From positions 55,931-119,930 of the forward strand of contig JAHDQF010000031.1 of NCBI GenBank assembly GCA_018433945.1: 64,000 bases of DNA, read 5' to 3'. The DNA comes from Proteiniphilum sp. Its GTDB lineage: Bacteria > Bacteroidota > Bacteroidia > Bacteroidales > Dysgonomonadaceae. Below, piece after piece: positions 52,476-62,027 of this stretch (the first letter of the stretch is position 1; each line of letters begins with the position of its first letter). The translations under genes were made by a program, and so were the position numbers. The notes beneath the pieces are model-generated. The model did no database searches, had not been told where the DNA came from, and saw nothing but the letters and a program-made list of their open reading frames with translations.

Positions 52476-53153
52476 TTATCCAAAAATCCAGATCAGCAGT
52501 ACGACGATAACCAGCGACGGGAGCATATTCATGATGCGGAGCTTTTTGATTTCCAGTATATTGATTCCCAGCCCTATAAGCAATATTCCGCCTGTGCTGG
52601 TGAGGCCGAGAATGATCTCATCGGTAAAGAAGCTACCGGCATATCCGGCGAGCAGGGTGAGAGCGGCCTGAAAGATAAACAGGGGCAGTGCGGAGAACGC
52701 GACTCCCACACCAAAGGCAGAGGCGAGCAGAATGGCAGAGAAAAAATCCATCAGCGATTTCGTATAAAGCAGGTCGGGTGAACCGCCTGTTCCTTCCTGA
52801 ATGGTACCGAGGATGGTCATGGAGCCCACGCAAAACAGCAGAAAGGCAGCAACCAGCCCTTCCGAAAATTTTTCGCTGCCAATGTGAAAACGTTTCTTCA
52901 GGTTGTTACTTATCTGCTCAGCACCTTTCTCCAGATCCCACCACTCCCCCAACAGGGAACCAATGGCGAGGCTGCTCACCACGATGAGGATATGGTCCAT
53001 CTCTACAGCCATGGAGGCACCAATGGCCAGGGTGAAGAGGCCGATAGCCTGGAAATAGATGGTGGTGATTCGTTCCGGCATCCGTTTTTTCAGTAGCAGG
53101 CCAATCACTCCTCCACCGATCACGGCTGCCGTATTCACTAGGGTTCCAATCAT
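52476..53153 (-). CDS. DUF554 family membrane protein
   Basis: A 225-residue protein with six or seven membrane spans. GTLVNTAAVIGGGVIGLLLKK at the N-terminus, IGSLLGEWWDLEK, GSMTILGTIQEG and LLIGLGINIL are DUF554 (YdfK) marks. A transport role is suspected for the family. The ATG at 53153 is preferred because a -7 element overlaps the upstream in-frame start at 53177. Confidence 0.87.
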   Translation of the reverse strand: MIGTLVNTAAVIGGGVIGLLLKKRMPERITTIYFQAIGLFTLAIGASMAVEMDHILIVVSSLAIGSLLGEWWDLEKGAEQISNNLKKRFHIGSEKFSEGLVAAFLLFCVGSMTILGTIQEGTGGSPDLLYTKSLMDFFSAILLASAFGVGVAFSALPLFIFQAALTLLAGYAGSFFTDEIILGLTSTGGILLIGLGINILEIKKLRIMNMLPSLVIVVLLIWIFG

Positions 53154-53174
53154 TATCACTCGATTAGCAATGGG

Positions 53175-53182
53175 CAAAAGTA
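53175..53182 (-). promoter_or_regulatory. Promoter -7 element of the DUF554 gene
   Basis: TACTTTTG on the minus strand (exact TAnnTTTG), 21 bp before the start at 53153. Confidence 0.55.
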
Positions 53183-53341
53183 CATAAAACTTTATAAATA
53201 TGTATATAACCGGAGAAATTTGAGGTTTTCCTCACTTCATTCAATGACAACCAGAAGATAATATTGTTTTATAATTGATAATCAGTATTATGTATTAGGT
53301 TGTAGATTACACTTTTTCAAATGCTGGACTACAAAGCAATG

Positions 53342-53367
53342 AAAAAAGGGGAGGTGACCGTACCCCT
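53342..53367 (-). terminator. Intrinsic terminator, minus strand
   Basis: On the minus strand AGGGG-tacggtcacct-CCCCT followed by TTTTTC. It lies about 170 bp past the pckA stop. Confidence 0.55.
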
Positions 53368-53396
53368 ATCTCGTTTCCCTTCTCAGTTAAACCAAA

Positions 53397-53423
53397 AGAG
53401 AGGCCCTTGAAAAAGGCCTCTCT
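53397..53423. terminator. Strong hairpin downstream of pckA
   Basis: AGAGAGGCC-cttgaaaaa-GGCCTCTCT, a 9-bp perfect GC-rich stem. On the minus strand it is followed by TTTTGGTTT, a broken T-run, so it probably helps to end the pckA transcript. Confidence 0.6.
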
Positions 53424-53536
53424 GCTTGATGAACAACCCCGGGGCAAGCCCCGAGGTATGGAATGTACTTTATGATTTGTTTCCAACCGAAGGATCGGGG
53501 GATTCAACCATTTAAAGATTAAATCGAAAAAGGATA

Positions 53537-55129
53537 TCAATCCAGCTGCGGACCGGAAGGAATCAATGCCGTCGCTGCTTCGTTGTCGCAATATTGTTTG
53601 AAGTTTTCGATGTACATACCGGCCAGTTTCTTTGCTTTGGCTTCCCATTCGCTCTTGTCGGCATAGGTGTTGCGCGGATCGAGGATATCGGAAACCCCTT
53701 CCAGCTTCACAGGTGCGGTCAGGTTCATAATGGGCACATGGAATGTTTCAGCCTTTTCGATCGATCCATCGATGATGGCATCGATAATGGCGCGCGTATC
53801 TTTCAGTGAGATGCGTTTGCCGGTGCCGTTCCAGCCGGTATTCACCAGGTATGCTTTGGCATTATGCTGATTCATTTTCTCTGCCAGCCGTTGAGCATAG
53901 ATGGTGGGATGCACGGTGAGGAAAGCTTCACCGAAAGCAGGAGAAAAAGAAGGCACCGGCTCTGTGATGCCACGTTCCGTTCCTGCCAGCTTGGAAGTGA
54001 ATCCACAGAGGAAGTGGTACTGAGCCTGTTTTTCGTCCAAAATAGAAACCGGGGGCAATACACCGAAGGCATCTGCAGAGAGATAGATGATTTTTTTGGC
54101 ATGTCCCGCACGTGACGGAAGCACAATCTTGTTGATGAAATAGATTGGGTAGGATACACGGGTGTTTTCGGTGGTGGAGCCATCGCTGTAGTCGATATTG
54201 CCTTCATCATCCACCGTTACGTTTTCCAGCAAGGAATCGCGACGGATAGCCCTCCAGATGTCCGGCTCGTTTTCTTCGCTCAGGTTGATCACCTTTGCAT
54301 AGCAACCGCCTTCGTAATTGAACACACCGTTGTCGTCCCAGCCGTGTTCATCGTCACCGATCAGGTAACGTTTCGGGTCGGCAGAGAGGGTGGTCTTGCC
54401 GGTACCCGACAAGCCGAAGAAAATAGCCACATCGCCGTCTTTACCCACATTGGCAGAGCAGTGCATGGAAGCAATACCGCGCAACGGCAGATAGTAGTTC
54501 ATCAACGAGAAGATTCCTTTCTTCATTTCACCGCCGTACCAGGTACCGCCGATCACCTGTATTTTTTCGGTCAGGTCGAACAGGGTGAAGTTTTCAGAGT
54601 TCAGCCCGTGCTCCTGCCATTTGTCGTTGGTCGTCTTGGAGCCGTTCAGGGTAACAAAATCGGGTTCGCCGTAGTTGGCCAGTTCATAGTGCGAAGGGCG
54701 AATGAACATGTTGGTCACGAAGTGTGCCTGCCATGCCACTTCCATGATGAAGCGCACTTTCATGCGGGTATCTTCGTTGGTGCCACAGAAAGTGTCCACC
54801 ACGTATAGTTTTTTTGCCTTGGAGAGTTGCTCGGTTACACGGCCTTTGCAGTAGTCGAATGCTTCTTTGCTGCAGGGACGATTGATGGTGCCGTCCCACC
54901 AAAGGGTATCTTTGGTCACGTCGTCCTTCACAAAGTATTTGTCTTTGGGAGAACGTCCGGTGAATTTACCGGTGTAAACGGCTGTTGCACCTGTTTTGGT
55001 TAACTTGGCCCTTTCGAATCCTTCGTTTGCTGGGTTCATCTCATCCTGGAAAAGGGTCTCGTACGAAGGGTTGTGCACGATCTCAAAATCGCCCACAATG
55101 CCATACTTGCTTAAATCTAAATTTGCCAT
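53537..55129 (-). CDS. pckA: Phosphoenolpyruvate carboxykinase (ATP)
   Basis: A 530-residue enzyme interconverting oxaloacetate + ATP and PEP + CO2; in succinate- or propionate-forming Bacteroidales it usually runs toward oxaloacetate. Motifs: [22 protein letters not shown], kinase-1a loop [16 protein letters not shown], kinase-2 [11 protein letters not shown], and C-terminal NTGWNGTG. The promoter -7 is at 55200-55207. With the fumarases upstream it covers two steps of the reductive C4 branch. Confidence 0.97.
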   Translation of the reverse strand: MANLDLSKYGIVGDFEIVHNPSYETLFQDEMNPANEGFERAKLTKTGATAVYTGKFTGRSPKDKYFVKDDVTKDTLWWDGTINRPCSKEAFDYCKGRVTEQLSKAKKLYVVDTFCGTNEDTRMKVRFIMEVAWQAHFVTNMFIRPSHYELANYGEPDFVTLNGSKTTNDKWQEHGLNSENFTLFDLTEKIQVIGGTWYGGEMKKGIFSLMNYYLPLRGIASMHCSANVGKDGDVAIFFGLSGTGKTTLSADPKRYLIGDDEHGWDDNGVFNYEGGCYAKVINLSEENEPDIWRAIRRDSLLENVTVDDEGNIDYSDGSTTENTRVSYPIYFINKIVLPSRAGHAKKIIYLSADAFGVLPPVSILDEKQAQYHFLCGFTSKLAGTERGITEPVPSFSPAFGEAFLTVHPTIYAQRLAEKMNQHNAKAYLVNTGWNGTGKRISLKDTRAIIDAIIDGSIEKAETFHVPIMNLTAPVKLEGVSDILDPRNTYADKSEWEAKAKKLAGMYIENFKQYCDNEAATALIPSGPQLD

Positions 55130-55199
55130 CTTCTTAAATTTTGGGTTGTTATGTATGTTTGAATTAAACTCAGTTTTGATGAACCTAAAATCAACACTA

Positions 55200-55207
55200 C
55201 AAAAATA
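55200..55207 (-). promoter_or_regulatory. Promoter -7 element of pckA
   Basis: TATTTTTG on the minus strand (exact TAnnTTTG), 70 bp before the start. Confidence 0.5.
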
Positions 55208-55331
55208 ATGATTTTCCTTGGAACCGGAAAGTAATTAAAGAAATTTTTCTTTAATTATTGTTTTTTCCGCAGAAAAATCCCGGTTATAACAAAAAAAAGG
55301 GAGAATTGTTTAAGCTTGAGACGAAAATGAT

Positions 55332-55339
55332 TACCTTTG
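55332..55339 (+). promoter_or_regulatory. Promoter -7 element of upp
   Basis: TACCTTTG (exact TAnnTTTG), 38 bp before ATG 55378. Confidence 0.55.
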
Positions 55340-55377
55340 TTTTCCGGAAAATGATCGATCACTGTAGAATATCAAGC

Positions 55378-56037
55378 ATGAAAGTAACCAATTTTTCGGA
55401 AAACAACTCCATACTCAACACCTTTATCCGTGAAATTCGTGATGTCACCATTCAGAAAGACCGATTTCGTTTTCGTCGTAACATTGAACGACTGGGTGAG
55501 ATCATGGCTTACGAGATCAGCAAAGAGTTGCGATATAAAACCATCCAGGTTACCACACCGCTCGATGTGGCAGAGGTGAGCGTGCTCGACGAGGAGATCG
55601 TGATTGCCACTATCCTGCGTGCCGGGCTGCCTTATCACCAAGGGGTTCTCAACTATTTTGACGGAGCGGAAAATGCTTTCGTGTCGGCATACCGAAAATA
55701 TAAGGAGACCGGACACAAGACTTTCGATATCCATATTGAATACATAGCATCCCCTTCGATCGAAGGGAAGACGCTCATCCTGACCGACCCGATGTTGGCC
55801 ACCGGCGGCAGCATGGAGCTCACCTACCGTGCACTGCTCACAAAGGGGACCCCCGCCCATATCCATATCGCAACTGTTATTGCCAGCCAGCAGGCCATCG
55901 ACTACTGTATCAAAAATTTCCCTGAAGAGAAAACCACCATCTGGGCTGCAGCCATCGATCCTGAGTTGAACGACGCTTCCTACATCGTGCCGGGTATCGG
56001 CGATGCGGGTGATCTGGCTTACGGTCAAAAGGACTAA
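55378..56037 (+). CDS. upp: Uracil phosphoribosyltransferase
   Basis: A 219-residue salvage enzyme forming UMP from uracil and PRPP. The PRPP loop LILTDPMLATGGSM is present, with ILRAGLPYHQGVL and the uracil-binding YIVPGIGDAGDLAYG at the C-terminus. The ATG at 55378 follows the -7 element; a long upstream in-frame extension has no homology. It converges with the glycosyltransferase gene with a 4-bp overlap. Confidence 0.94.
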   Translation: MKVTNFSENNSILNTFIREIRDVTIQKDRFRFRRNIERLGEIMAYEISKELRYKTIQVTTPLDVAEVSVLDEEIVIATILRAGLPYHQGVLNYFDGAENAFVSAYRKYKETGHKTFDIHIEYIASPSIEGKTLILTDPMLATGGSMELTYRALLTKGTPAHIHIATVIASQQAIDYCIKNFPEEKTTIWAAAIDPELNDASYIVPGIGDAGDLAYGQKD

Positions 56038-57026
56038 TCGTAAAATTTCTTTTCGAACGCACTGAATGCTTCCTTTTTCAGGATCAATCTTCGCCAGACC
56101 GCTACAATGAAACCAGAGCCGTAACCGGTGAGCTGTATCCAGGCTGCAGCAATACTCTGAAGGGCCACCTTTGCCGAATGGTTGATGCGCAGTGAATCAA
56201 GGAAGAGCAGCAGGCTGTAGAGCAGGGGCAGCAGCAACAGTGCTGGATGGATAAAAATTGTGGCGGGCAGGATCAGAACCATCCCCACTACGAAGAGTGC
56301 AGGCAGCAGATGTACCATCCTGAGTGACCCGGGATGAAGCAGGTGGAGGTTGATTCGGGCGATGCCGGAGTTATAGACCTGCTTAAAGAACTGGCGAAAA
56401 GAAGATCGACGTTTGTGGTAGACATAGGCCCCCGGTATCAGGGTTGTCCTGAACCCCGCTTTCATGAGCCTCAGGCTGAAATCGATATCCTCCCCGAAGC
56501 GCATGGCGCGGTATCCCCCCAGTTTGTTGAATGCTTTTCTCGATACCCCCAGGTTGAAGCTTCGCGGGTGGAATTTCTCCATCGACCGTCTCCCGCCACG
56601 AATACCTCCTGTGGTCAAAAAGGAGGTCATGCCGTAGTTGATCGCTTTCTGAACAGTGGTGAAGGTGGGGAGTGCCGCGTCGGGCCCCCCGTAGGCGTCG
56701 ACAGGCTCTTTCTCAAGAAATGCCGACACCTCCTCAACATAGTGACGTGGAATGATGCAATCAGAGTCGAAGAATATGAGGTAGTTGCCAGATGCCCTTG
56801 CTGCACCGGCATTACGAGTGGGTCCGGGACCGCTGTTATCCTTCTCGAAATAGGTGATTGCCAACCTATCGCGATACCGTTCCACTATGTGATCCCCTTT
56901 TTGGGTTGAGCCATCCTCAACCACTATCACCTCAAACTCTTTGTTGCTCTGTTCACAGAGGCTCGCAAGCAATTCGTCCAGCTCCTCAGGGCGGTTGTAA
57001 AGGGGTATCACAATGGAGAAATACAT
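56034..57026 (-). CDS. Family 2 glycosyltransferase, membrane-anchored
   Basis: A 330-residue GT-A fold enzyme: SIVIPLYNRPEELDELL and VIVVEDGS at the N-terminus, FFDSDCIIP (D-x-D metal motif), and GEDIDFSLRLMKAG (acceptor loop, E-D). Two to three hydrophobic segments at residues 235-305 anchor it to the inner membrane. The sugar and acceptor are unknown. The ATG at 57026 is fixed by the promoter immediately upstream; the in-frame ATG at 57068 lies upstream of the -7 box. Confidence 0.88.
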   Translation of the reverse strand: MYFSIVIPLYNRPEELDELLASLCEQSNKEFEVIVVEDGSTQKGDHIVERYRDRLAITYFEKDNSGPGPTRNAGAARASGNYLIFFDSDCIIPRHYVEEVSAFLEKEPVDAYGGPDAALPTFTTVQKAINYGMTSFLTTGGIRGGRRSMEKFHPRSFNLGVSRKAFNKLGGYRAMRFGEDIDFSLRLMKAGFRTTLIPGAYVYHKRRSSFRQFFKQVYNSGIARINLHLLHPGSLRMVHLLPALFVVGMVLILPATIFIHPALLLLPLLYSLLLFLDSLRINHSAKVALQSIAAAWIQLTGYGSGFIVAVWRRLILKKEAFSAFEKKFYD

Positions 57027-57049
57027 AGGCTTATGGGCATTTTCAGATG

Positions 57050-57057
57050 CAAATCTA
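57050..57057 (-). promoter_or_regulatory. Promoter -7 element of the glycosyltransferase gene
   Basis: TAGATTTG on the minus strand (exact TAnnTTTG), 23 bp before the start. Confidence 0.5.
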
Positions 57058-57139
57058 ATGATTTTCATTCATATCTGATTGGTTGTCGTAAAGATTCGCC
57101 TGAGAGATAAAAAAATAGAACAAAACGAATGTGAAAATG

Positions 57140-57170
57140 ATTGAATAATTAAAAAAAGCTATTACCTTTG
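57140..57170 (+). promoter_or_regulatory. Promoter of the thioredoxin-fold lipoprotein gene
   Basis: ATTG (57140-57143), a 19-nt spacer, TACCTTTG (57163-57170): -33 with one mismatch, -7 exact. Confidence 0.55.
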
Positions 57171-57247
57171 TCAGATCGGAAGATTGGGCTGTTGCTAGTT
57201 GCAAAAGCATATTGAATTAAGACAGTTCTGATTAAGTGTGGTTATCT

Positions 57248-58366
57248 ATGACGAAATATGCAGGCATACTTTTTTTTATGGTCACCTTGTGGATGACGCT
57301 TTCTTGCGGCAGACGCGAAGGAACGCTTATACAAGGCAGAATTGAGCATATCGATTCTTCCTACATCATTGCCACCTATCTCTCTTCCGATTCATTGGTG
57401 ATCGATACCATCCAGGTTGATGATAAAGGACGGTTCAGCTATGCAACCAATCCAGACACCCTTACCGCCTATTCACTCTATCTTAATCACTTTGAGAGTG
57501 CTGTAGTGGTTTTTGCCGGCAGAGATGAGCGGATCATGGTGAAAGGAGATGCTTCCTTACCCGATTTGATTGCAGTGAAGGGAAACCAGGTGAATGACGG
57601 TCTGACGCTTTTCAAATCCGAAAATGAGGATCTATTGAAACAACGTGCCCACTTGCTGGGTAACCTTTCGCTCAGTAGTGAGCTCGATTCCGGCACCCAC
57701 TATTCCCGTTCACTGCAGGAGGAGCTGTTGAAACTCAATGTCCTCAATCATGAATTATCACTAAGGGCGGAGGAGACAATCAAGGCCAATCCTGCGGAAA
57801 TGTTTAGTCTCATACTGATTAACAGTTTCTTTGTTCAGAGCGATAACCCTGTCGCGCTGGAACGAGTGCTGGGTTATATGCAGGGAGATGTGATGAAAAC
57901 GCCGCTTGCTGCGAGGTTACAATCTTATCTCGAAAAAGTAAAACGTTCTGCCGAAGGGGCGTCGATGCCTTATTTTACACTGACCGACAAAGATGACAAA
58001 GAGATTTATTCCCACGATTTTCGGGGGAAATATCTGCTTCTGTCGTTTATCTCCACTGCGGGGATTGAATCGCGCGAGACGGTGGCGCTGCTGAAGAGTG
58101 AGTATGCCAAAGTGAACAAAGACAGTGTGGCATTTATCACTGTCTATATCGATTCTGATATTTATCCCATCAACGATCCAGGGAACGACTCCATTCCCTG
58201 GATCGTCGTTCCCGAGAAGAAGAGCTGGGGATCGGAAATCGTGGAAACATTCAATGTGCAATTCATTCCCTTTAACATGCTGATTGCACCTGACGGTATC
58301 ATCAAAGTCCGGAATGTACCCGCCCAGGAAGTGGTGGATGTAATCGGAGACAGTTCCGGGAATTAA
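57248..58366 (+). CDS. Thioredoxin-fold lipoprotein lacking the CxxC motif
   Basis: A 372-residue lipoprotein (lipobox TLSC, Cys20) with an N-terminal DUF4369-like part (GRIEHIDSSYIIATYL, a beta-rich segment to about residue 110), a helical middle, and a C-terminal TlpA/AhpC-type thioredoxin fold (PYFTLTDKDDKEIYSHDFRGKY). Where TlpA proteins have W-C-x-x-C, this one reads ISTAGIESRE, so both redox cysteines are missing. It is therefore probably not an oxidoreductase. It starts 12 nt downstream of an alternative GTG at 57236. Confidence 0.8.
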   Translation: MTKYAGILFFMVTLWMTLSCGRREGTLIQGRIEHIDSSYIIATYLSSDSLVIDTIQVDDKGRFSYATNPDTLTAYSLYLNHFESAVVVFAGRDERIMVKGDASLPDLIAVKGNQVNDGLTLFKSENEDLLKQRAHLLGNLSLSSELDSGTHYSRSLQEELLKLNVLNHELSLRAEETIKANPAEMFSLILINSFFVQSDNPVALERVLGYMQGDVMKTPLAARLQSYLEKVKRSAEGASMPYFTLTDKDDKEIYSHDFRGKYLLLSFISTAGIESRETVALLKSEYAKVNKDSVAFITVYIDSDIYPINDPGNDSIPWIVVPEKKSWGSEIVETFNVQFIPFNMLIAPDGIIKVRNVPAQEVVDVIGDSSGN

Positions 58367-58388
58367 GTGTCACATAACTGTATGCTGC

Positions 58389-59927
58389 ATGCTGGTCAAA
58401 CTGTTTGGAGCGGCTGTACAAGGTATCAATGCCACGCTCATTACCATTGAAGTAAATTGCTCAAGAGGAATTCGTTTTTTTCTTGTCGGCCTGCCGGATA
58501 CATCCGTAAAAGAGAGCCATGAAAGGATTGTCTCTGCCCTGGAGGTCAATGGCCTGAAATTTCCCCGTCATCAGATTGTGATCAATATGTCGCCTGCCGA
58601 TATCCGCAAAGAGGGGTCGGCATACGATTTACCCCTGGCTGTCGGCATTCTGGCCGCTTCCGGCACCATCAGTCCCGACAAACTCAGCGATTATGTGATG
58701 ATGGGTGAGTTATCGCTCGATGGTAGCATCCTGCCGCTAAGAGGAGCGTTGTCTATTGCCATCATGGCCAAAGAAAACGGTTTCAAAGGATTTATCCTGC
58801 CTGCCGCGAATGCAGAAGAGGCTGCTGTAGTAGAAGGGTTAGATGTTTACGGCGTGGATAATATACGCGATGTGGCCGATTTTTTCAATGGGGAGAAAAA
58901 GCTGAAGCCGACTGTGGTGGATGTGAGGAACATTTTTTCGGAAGGCCGAACCAGCTTCGAGTCCGATTTCTCCGATGTCAAGGGACAGGAAAATGTGAAG
59001 CGGGCCCTCGAGGTAGCAGCTGCCGGCGGGCATAATATTATCATGATAGGACCGCCCGGCTCCGGTAAGTCGATGATGGCAAAGCGAATGCCCTCGATCC
59101 TTCCTCCCTTCACCCTGGAGGAGGCGCTGGAGACCACCCGGATACACAGTGTTGCCGGTCAGACCGGGCTGCACCGGTCGCTCATGATGCAGCGTCCCTT
59201 CCGTGCGCCGCACCACACCATCTCCGATGTGGCTATGGTGGGGGGCGGTTCCTACCCGCAACCGGGTGAAATCAGCCTGGCACACAATGGTGTGCTCTTC
59301 CTGGATGAGCTGCCTGAGTTTAACCGGAATGTGCTTGAGGTGATGCGTCAGCCGCTGGAAGATCGTAAAATTACCATTTCCCGCGCCCGGTTCAGCGTGG
59401 ACTACCCGGCCAGCTTCATGCTCGTGGCTGCCATGAACCCCTGTCCCTGCGGTTTTCACAATCACCCTGAGAAGGAGTGTGTCTGTCCTCCCGGGGCCGT
59501 GCAGCGCTACCTCAACAAAATCTCAGGACCTCTTCTAGACAGGATTGATCTGCAGGTCGAAATTGTACCGGTTCCCTTTGATAAGATATCAGACAGCAGA
59601 CCGGCAGAGCACAGCGCAGATATCCGTCAGCGGGTGGTGAAGGCAAGGGAGATACAGATGCAACGGTTCAGGGGAATGCATGGCATCTATTGCAATGCGC
59701 AGATGTCCGGCAAGATGCTCCATAAGTATGTGTCGCCCGACAGCACAGGATTGAAGTTGTTGAAAACAGCCATGGAGCGGCTCGCTCTCTCTGCCCGTGC
59801 CTACGACCGTATCCTTAAGGTGTCTCGCACGATAGCTGATCTGGAGGGGAGTGAGCAGATTAAGCCGGCCCACCTGGCGGAAGCCATCAACTACCGGAAC
59901 CTGGACCGCGACAGTTGGGCGAGGTAG
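58389..59927 (+). CDS. comM: YifB/ComM family Mg-chelatase-like AAA+ ATPase
   Basis: A 512-residue protein: N-terminal ChlI-like domain (residues 1-165, with RFFLVGLPDTSVKES), AAA+ core with Walker A IGPPGSGKSMMAKR, Walker B FLDELPEF, and a C-terminal domain holding Cys in NPCPCGF and CVCPPG, a probable zinc site. In Vibrio, ComM is a branch-migration helicase for natural transformation; in Bacteroidota the role is untested. It starts 22 bp after the preceding gene. Confidence 0.92.
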   Translation: MLVKLFGAAVQGINATLITIEVNCSRGIRFFLVGLPDTSVKESHERIVSALEVNGLKFPRHQIVINMSPADIRKEGSAYDLPLAVGILAASGTISPDKLSDYVMMGELSLDGSILPLRGALSIAIMAKENGFKGFILPAANAEEAAVVEGLDVYGVDNIRDVADFFNGEKKLKPTVVDVRNIFSEGRTSFESDFSDVKGQENVKRALEVAAAGGHNIIMIGPPGSGKSMMAKRMPSILPPFTLEEALETTRIHSVAGQTGLHRSLMMQRPFRAPHHTISDVAMVGGGSYPQPGEISLAHNGVLFLDELPEFNRNVLEVMRQPLEDRKITISRARFSVDYPASFMLVAAMNPCPCGFHNHPEKECVCPPGAVQRYLNKISGPLLDRIDLQVEIVPVPFDKISDSRPAEHSADIRQRVVKAREIQMQRFRGMHGIYCNAQMSGKMLHKYVSPDSTGLKLLKTAMERLALSARAYDRILKVSRTIADLEGSEQIKPAHLAEAINYRNLDRDSWAR

Positions 59928-59958
59928 GATGCAGGGGAAAGCAGAAAGATAAGGAAAA

Positions 59959-60564
59959 ATGAAGGAAAAAGGAAAGCAGGCAAATATGAAAGAGAGAGAT
60001 GCAGCGTTTGAAAATTTGTTTCGAAAAGTTGCTTTTCAGGACGACGAGCAGGCTTTCAAAGAGCTTTTTCTTGAATTTTACCCTGCCCTGCGTGTGTTTG
60101 CCATGCGGTATATCACCCACGAAGAAACAGCGAGAGACGTTGTGCAGGATGTTTTTTTTAAAATCTGGAAAGACCGGAAAAACATAGATATAAACAGCTC
60201 TTTCCGCAATTTTCTGATTACTTCCGTTCGTAACGGTTGTACCGACTATCTTCGGAAGCAGGAAATGGAAAACCGGTACAGGGAAAAAAGCATGTTGTCG
60301 GATATTCACGCCTCACCGGAAGAACCGGAAGAAGTCTATACCTTAAAAGAATTGGAAACCGCAATTGGCGAAGCATTGGAAAAACTACCTCCCAACGTAC
60401 GCGAAGCATTTGAGATGAATCGCTTTAAGGGAATGACCTACGTTGCCATAGCCGAAAAAATGGCGGTTTCTCCAAAGACCATTGAATCTTATATCAGCAG
60501 GGCATTAAAAGTTTTGCGTATAGAATTACGGGATTACCTGCCCTTTTTACTGCTGTTTTTATAG
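59959..60564 (+). CDS. ECF sigma factor (Bacteroidota FecI-like)
   Basis: A 201-residue sigma-70 family member: region 2 at about residues 30-95 (FYPALRVFAMRYITHEETARDVVQDVFFKIW) and region 4 at 135-190 (LEKLPPNVREAFEMNRFKGMTYVAIAEKM, AVSPKTIESYISRALKVLR). It belongs to a FecI/FecR/SusC three-gene system: the anti-sigma FecR and a SusC receptor follow. The start may be ATG 59959 or ATG 59986. Confidence 0.9.
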   Translation: MKEKGKQANMKERDAAFENLFRKVAFQDDEQAFKELFLEFYPALRVFAMRYITHEETARDVVQDVFFKIWKDRKNIDINSSFRNFLITSVRNGCTDYLRKQEMENRYREKSMLSDIHASPEEPEEVYTLKELETAIGEALEKLPPNVREAFEMNRFKGMTYVAIAEKMAVSPKTIESYISRALKVLRIELRDYLPFLLLFL

Positions 60565-60818
60565 AATGCGTTCCCTCCGAAAAGTTGTTTTTGCTCTTGT
60601 TTTGTCATCGCAATTGACTGTAAATCAATGATAAATTTATGATAAGATTGCCCTTCTCGGGGCTTTCGGAGACTATAGGATTATTTCAAAAATCGATTGG
60701 AGGTGAAATCTATACCGCTCCATCCATGTTAAATTTTCGATTTTTCTAAAAAACTTCACTTTCTTTATAGGGTAAACGGCGAGTTGTTCGTCAAGTATGT
60801 ATAAATGTCAAAAAAGAG

Positions 60819-61733
60819 ATGATTGAAACGGAGAATACCGACTCTTTGCATTCTTTACTGGAGGACTACGAAAAACAAAAAACGATAGACGCTGCAGCTG
60901 ATTGGGAACGATTGCGGAAACGCATCGCGTTTGATCGGAACAAACACCTGTTCTTCAACTTCCTGAGAAATACGGCCGCTATTCTTCTTCCGCTGTTTCT
61001 GGTATGTCAGTATGTGCTGTACCCCATATTGAATGAGAGCAGGTCCATCGAAGAAACCATTATGGTGACTTCTGCGCCGGGCATGGTGACGAAAACCATC
61101 CTCCCGGACGGGAGCGAAGTCTGGCTAAACGCGCTAAGTTCGCTTACCTATCCACATCGCTTCACAGAAAAAGACCGCACGGTGCAGCTCTCCGGGGAGG
61201 CTTATTTTAAAGTGGTTTCCGACGAAAAACACCGTTTTAATGTGGAAACAGCGGACGGGGTGAAAATAAGCGCTTACGGAACGGAGTTTAACGTGAACGC
61301 GTACGCATCTGATACCCGTTACGAAGTAACGCTGGCAAAAGGGAACGTTGAAGTCTGTGCAAAAGAATCACCCAAACAGAAAATACTCAGTGTGGGAGAA
61401 AAAGCCGTCATAAGCGCACTAACCGGGAACATTTCCGTATCACCTGCCGACACCTACGTAGAAACGGCCTGGAAAGACGGGAAAATGGTGTTCCGCCGTG
61501 AAAAACTGGACAAGATCACTGAAAGACTTTCCAGAAAATTCGGGGTGGATATACGTCTTGAAGGGGACAGGCTGAAAGAGTACGAATACACCGCCACGTT
61601 TACCGACGAAACACTGGAAGATATCCTCGACCTGTTGAAACGGTCGGCCCCCATTACCTATTCCATCTCGAAGCAGAAACAGTTGGAAAACGAAACATTC
61701 AGCCGAAAGGAAATAATCATAAAATTGCGATAA
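60819..61733 (+). CDS. FecR-type anti-sigma factor
   Basis: A 304-residue inner-membrane regulator: cytoplasmic N-terminus (1-45) with a sigma-binding helix, one membrane span (RNTAAILLPLFLVCQYVLYP), the FecR domain (SAPGMVTKTILPDGSEVWLNALSSLTYP, VQLSGEAYFKV) and a C-terminal DUF4974-like domain (VFRREKLDKITERLSRKFGVDI, YTATFTDETLEDILDLL) that contacts the signalling domain of the SusC receptor. It lies 254 bp after the sigma gene; that gap holds nothing recognised. Confidence 0.92.
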   Translation: MIETENTDSLHSLLEDYEKQKTIDAAADWERLRKRIAFDRNKHLFFNFLRNTAAILLPLFLVCQYVLYPILNESRSIEETIMVTSAPGMVTKTILPDGSEVWLNALSSLTYPHRFTEKDRTVQLSGEAYFKVVSDEKHRFNVETADGVKISAYGTEFNVNAYASDTRYEVTLAKGNVEVCAKESPKQKILSVGEKAVISALTGNISVSPADTYVETAWKDGKMVFRREKLDKITERLSRKFGVDIRLEGDRLKEYEYTATFTDETLEDILDLLKRSAPITYSISKQKQLENETFSRKEIIIKLR

Positions 61734-61786
61734 CGAATCTCCGCACACGAAATAAAATTGCCATAAATTACGATAACGAGTCTCCG
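61716..61786 (+). repeat. Direct duplication at the end of the FecR gene
   Basis: ATAAAATTGC ... GATAACGA(A/G)TCTCCGC occurs at about 61719-61744 (including the fecR stop) and again at about 61752-61786, with an 8-nt insertion (ATAAATTAC) in the second copy. Confidence 0.5.
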
Positions 61787-61908
61787 CCGACAATTCTTTT
61801 TATTGCAGGCGGACATAAATACAAGCATGCTCAATCATTCAAACTGTTTTTTATAAAAAAAGGAGGTACGCCTATGAGAATATAAAATGCCAATTGAAAC
61901 ACAAAAAA

Positions 61909-61933
61909 CGGGAGAGTTTAATACCCTCTCCCG
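61909..61933 (+). promoter_or_regulatory. Leader hairpin upstream of susC
   Basis: CGGGAGAG-tttaatacc-CTCTCCCG: 8-bp perfect stem, 9-nt loop, 95 bp before the susC start. It lacks a T-run, so it is more likely a 5'-leader structure than a terminator. Confidence 0.5.
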
Positions 61934-62027
61934 CCCATGACTTACATTGCCACCGCGGAAAATCTCACCTCACCGCCGGGCAATCAATTATTAAACCCAT
62001 CAATGAATTTAATAACAATGTAAAAGT

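Larger units (their letters stand above)
53154..53536. other. Intergenic region between pckA and the DUF554 gene
   Basis: 383 bases. It holds the DUF554 promoter at 53175-53182 and two hairpins (53342-53367, 53397-53423) downstream of pckA. No gene is recognised. Confidence 0.6.
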
